Notes under the pieces: model-generated
Databases searched by the model: none
Told to the model about the DNA's origin: nothing
The model's input: only the letters and a program-made list of their open reading frames with translations
In this document: piece by piece, positions 61,692 to 64,000 of the stretch
Position numbering within the stretch: position 1 is the first letter of the stretch
Layout of the letters: every line of letters begins with the position of its first letter
Source of the DNA: Candidatus Enterococcus huntleyi
GTDB lineage: Bacteria; Bacillota; Bacilli; Lactobacillales; Enterococcaceae
DNA: 64,000 nt
Reading direction: 5' to 3'
NCBI RefSeq assembly: GCF_009933175.1
Contig: NZ_MAEJ01000022.1
Location: 1-64,000 of the forward strand
Position numbers and translations under genes: made by a program

Positions 61692-61729
61692 CCAAAAGCA
61701 GTACAAAAAAGAAACGCTTGAGAGGATGG

Positions 61730-62953
61730 ATGGCAGTGGTGAAATCAGAAAAATGGCTTCGAAACGTTTTGATTGAGACGGCGTATCTGCGGGAAGGAAC
61801 ATTTACTTCAGGCAGTCAAACGAAGTTGATTGATGTTCAGATTAAAGATGGCGTGGTGGCACAGATAAAAGAGTATCAACCAGAGCAATTCTATGAGTCT
61901 GAGATTGATGGCAAGGGGCGGTTATTGCTACCGACTTTGAAAGAAATGCACTGTCATCTGGATAAGAGTAAGCTGGGTGTACCCTGGCGTCCGGTCACAC
62001 CGGCGCAGAATATTGTTGAGCGTTTTACTAGTGAAGTGGCTGAATTGGATGCGTTGGATTTGTCTATTGAGGCGCGGGCAAAGAATTTAATTAATCTGGA
62101 ATTGGCACATGGCGTGACATTTTTCCGTTCGCATATTGATGTGCATCCGGCGGTGGGGCAACGTTACCTAGAAGGTGTTCAACGAGCGATTGCTAGCTAC
62201 GATGAGCGTTTCGATTATGAATTAATTGCTTTTCCGCAGCATGGCTTATTGCGTTCGAATGCTTATAACGAAGTGGATACTGCCTTGAAAAACGGCGCAA
62301 CCTTGATTGGCGGAGTCGATCCGTATTCGCTCGATGGCGATGTCGAAAAGTCCTTAAATCAGACGTTTGAGTTGGCGGTGAAGCATCACGTACCGATTGA
62401 TATTCATGTGCATGATCGCGGCGAGGCTGGTCGTGCCACTTTTAAAACGTTACTTGATTATACTAAGCAAAGTAACTGGCAAGGTCAGGTTTTTGTTAGC
62501 CATGCCTTTGGTTTGAATGATTTTCTCGGGGAAGAACGCGCTGATGTGTTTGCTCAACTAGCGAAGGAGCGGATTGGGATTATCTCTAGTGTGCCGATTA
62601 ATGGAGCTGTTCCACCGTTAAAAGAGTTGCAACAGGCGGGGGTTAAAGTTGCGCTTGGTTGTGACAATATTTATGATTCCTGGTCGCCTTATGGGACGGG
62701 CAGTGTCGTAGAAAAACTGAATCGTTATGGTGAGGTTTTTAATCTGAAAACGCAAGAAGAGTTGACGGAATCGCTTGGGTTATTAACAGGTGGTACAAAA
62801 ACACTTTCTACGGAGGAGGATGGGCTGTGGCTTAAAACAGGTGATGTGGCTAGTTTTCTTTTAACGGAAGCCTCTTGTGCAGCCGAATTTGTGGCTCGTC
62901 AAACGCCGGTTGAAACTAGTTTTTATCGAGGTCAAGTCGCATTTAATTCATAG
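61730..62953 (+). CDS. Cytosine-deaminase-like amidohydrolase (CodA family)
   Basis: An amidohydrolase of about 407 residues. The metal-binding pair H74-C-H76 (EMHCHLDKS), DIHVHDRGE, FVSHAFGL and LGCDNIYDSWSPYG follow the CodA/isocytosine deaminase order. It should use one divalent metal to deaminate a pyrimidine or related heterocycle; the substrate is not certain. Start choice is uncertain: ATG 61730 is four bases after GAGAGG, with GTG at 61736/61739 and TTG at 61718 as alternatives. It follows the ankyrin lipoprotein, with no shared terminator seen. Confidence 0.82.
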   Translation: MAVVKSEKWLRNVLIETAYLREGTFTSGSQTKLIDVQIKDGVVAQIKEYQPEQFYESEIDGKGRLLLPTLKEMHCHLDKSKLGVPWRPVTPAQNIVERFTSEVAELDALDLSIEARAKNLINLELAHGVTFFRSHIDVHPAVGQRYLEGVQRAIASYDERFDYELIAFPQHGLLRSNAYNEVDTALKNGATLIGGVDPYSLDGDVEKSLNQTFELAVKHHVPIDIHVHDRGEAGRATFKTLLDYTKQSNWQGQVFVSHAFGLNDFLGEERADVFAQLAKERIGIISSVPINGAVPPLKELQQAGVKVALGCDNIYDSWSPYGTGSVVEKLNRYGEVFNLKTQEELTESLGLLTGGTKTLSTEEDGLWLKTGDVASFLLTEASCAAEFVARQTPVETSFYRGQVAFNS

Positions 62954-63037
62954 CGTTATTTTTTTCTTAAAATCTGGAAGGAAAAATTGAAATCATCTTT
63001 TGAATGTGTTACGCTTTTTTTCAGGAGATGATTTTGT

Positions 63038-64000
63038 ATGAAAATTGGGATAGTAAAAGAACAAAAGAACAATGAAAACAGAGTGGGAATTACGCCAAGC
63101 GGTGTGGTGCAACTATGTCATGCGGGACACCAAGTACTCGTAGAAAAAGGAGCCGGTCTAGGATCAGGATTTACTGATGAAGAATATCAAGAAGCTGGCG
63201 CACAGATGGGTACGACGGATGATGCATGGTCATGTGATATGGTGATCAAGGTGAAGGAACCGTTAGCGAGTGAATATCATTACTTGCGCGAGGGCCTAAT
63301 TTTATATACTTATTTCCATTTAGCGGCCAACAAAGAGTTAGCTGAGAAATTAGTAGAAACAAAAGTGACGGCTGTAGCCTATGAAACGATGCAAGATATA
63401 GATGGTTCGTTACCATTACTTGCACCGATGAGCGAAGTGGCTGGTCGTATGGCAGTCATCGCAGGTATGCAATTTTTACAAAAGCAATATGGCGGCAAAG
63501 GCTTGATTTTGAGCGGTGTTCCAGGAGTTGCTAAAGGAAAAGTTGCGATTATCGGTGGCGGTGTCGTGGGGATTAATGCAGCGAAGATGGCCTTAGGCTT
63601 AGGGGCTCATGTAATAATTCTAGACGTAAATAAAAAAGTGTTAGAAAAAATTGACGATTTATTTGGTGGACAAGTCGAAACCTTGTTCTCAAATGATAAA
63701 AATATTGATGAAGTTGTTTCAGCAGCTGACTTGGTTGTGGGCGCGGTTCTTTTACCAGGCGCGAAAGCACCAACGTTAGTGACAGAAGAAACGATTAAAA
63801 AAATGGCGCCAGGTTCGGTGTTAGTCGATATTCCGATTGACCAAGGCGGGATTTTTGCTACGACGACACACGCAACAACATTGGAAGATCCAGTCTACGT
63901 AACTCACGGTGTAATTAATTATGCGGTGGCGAATATTCCTGGTGCTGTGCCGAAAACTTCTACAGAAGCTTTGACCAGTGTGACGATTCCTTATGCAACT
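63038..64000 (+). CDS. ald: Alanine dehydrogenase (3' end beyond the window)
   Basis: The first 321 residues of an NAD-dependent alanine dehydrogenase converting alanine and pyruvate; the usual length is about 370. The start is ATG 63038, ten bases after TCAGGAG. Active-site residues K73 (VIKVKEP) and H94 (YFHLAAN) and the Rossmann loop [15 protein letters not shown] are present. The frame is open to the last base, so the gene continues past 64000. It lies 85 bases after the amidohydrolase. Confidence 0.95.
   Translation, partial: MKIGIVKEQKNNENRVGITPSGVVQLCHAGHQVLVEKGAGLGSGFTDEEYQEAGAQMGTTDDAWSCDMVIKVKEPLASEYHYLREGLILYTYFHLAANKELAEKLVETKVTAVAYETMQDIDGSLPLLAPMSEVAGRMAVIAGMQFLQKQYGGKGLILSGVPGVAKGKVAIIGGGVVGINAAKMALGLGAHVIILDVNKKVLEKIDDLFGGQVETLFSNDKNIDEVVSAADLVVGAVLLPGAKAPTLVTEETIKKMAPGSVLVDIPIDQGGIFATTTHATTLEDPVYVTHGVINYAVANIPGAVPKTSTEALTSVTIPYAT

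Overview
This window looks like chromosome from an AT-rich Gram-positive coccus of the Enterococcus type (order Lactobacillales). The signs are the Spx, MecA, CoiA, PepF and YjbH stress and competence block, a second Spx paralogue, the RelQ-NadK-RluD-MgtE operon, a maePE/maeKR malate island, a CcpN-PpsR pair, AGGAGG-type ribosome binding sites and many intrinsic terminators. I could not fix the species. There are no rRNA or tRNA genes, CRISPR arrays, prophage genes or complete insertion sequences.

Layout. 1-530 holds what looks like the wreck of an ABC-transporter ATPase gene. 531-4400 carries oatA (peptidoglycan O-acetylation), a GIY-YIG protein, a tRNA methyltransferase and plsC. 4698-12186 is a DNA-repair operon (sbcD, sbcC, SWIM/SNF2 helicase). 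12372-15102 holds a HAD phosphatase and a half-size ABC exporter. 15851-26000 is the stress/competence block (spx, mecA, coiA, pepF, yjbH, CYTH gene, relQ, nadK, rluD-type, mgtE). 26118-34306 mixes cutC, RNA methyltransferases (one behind a candidate 23S-methyl leader RNA), a histidine phosphatase, recD2, a lipid kinase, and a MerR regulator paired with a secreted FMN-binding protein. 34792-40970 has a glycosyltransferase and the malate system. 41739-43283 carries a GlsB-type membrane protein, the second spx and efp.

The most distinctive part is 44437-57318. First comes a FusB-type EF-G-binding protein (fusidic-acid-protection family), preceded by a 16-codon leader peptide and two competing hairpins, which looks like translational attenuation. 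Next is a divergent carbohydrate locus: an AGE epimerase and a CE7 acetyl-esterase on the minus strand; GH113, an ABC importer (binding lipoprotein plus two permeases, no ATPase), a YesL-like protein, GH36 alpha-galactosidase, GH1 glycosidase and a GntR/UTRA regulator on the plus strand. Together they fit uptake and intracellular dismantling of acetylated, galactosylated beta-mannan oligosaccharides under CcpA and GntR control. The route uses hydrolases throughout and has no GH130 phosphorylase.

57453-64000 contains ppsR and ccpN, a 1.1-kb non-coding stretch with two copies of a 143-bp element bounded by 19-bp inverted ends (MITE-like), a VOC protein, an ankyrin-repeat lipoprotein, a cytosine-deaminase-like amidohydrolase, and the start of alanine dehydrogenase, which runs off the window.
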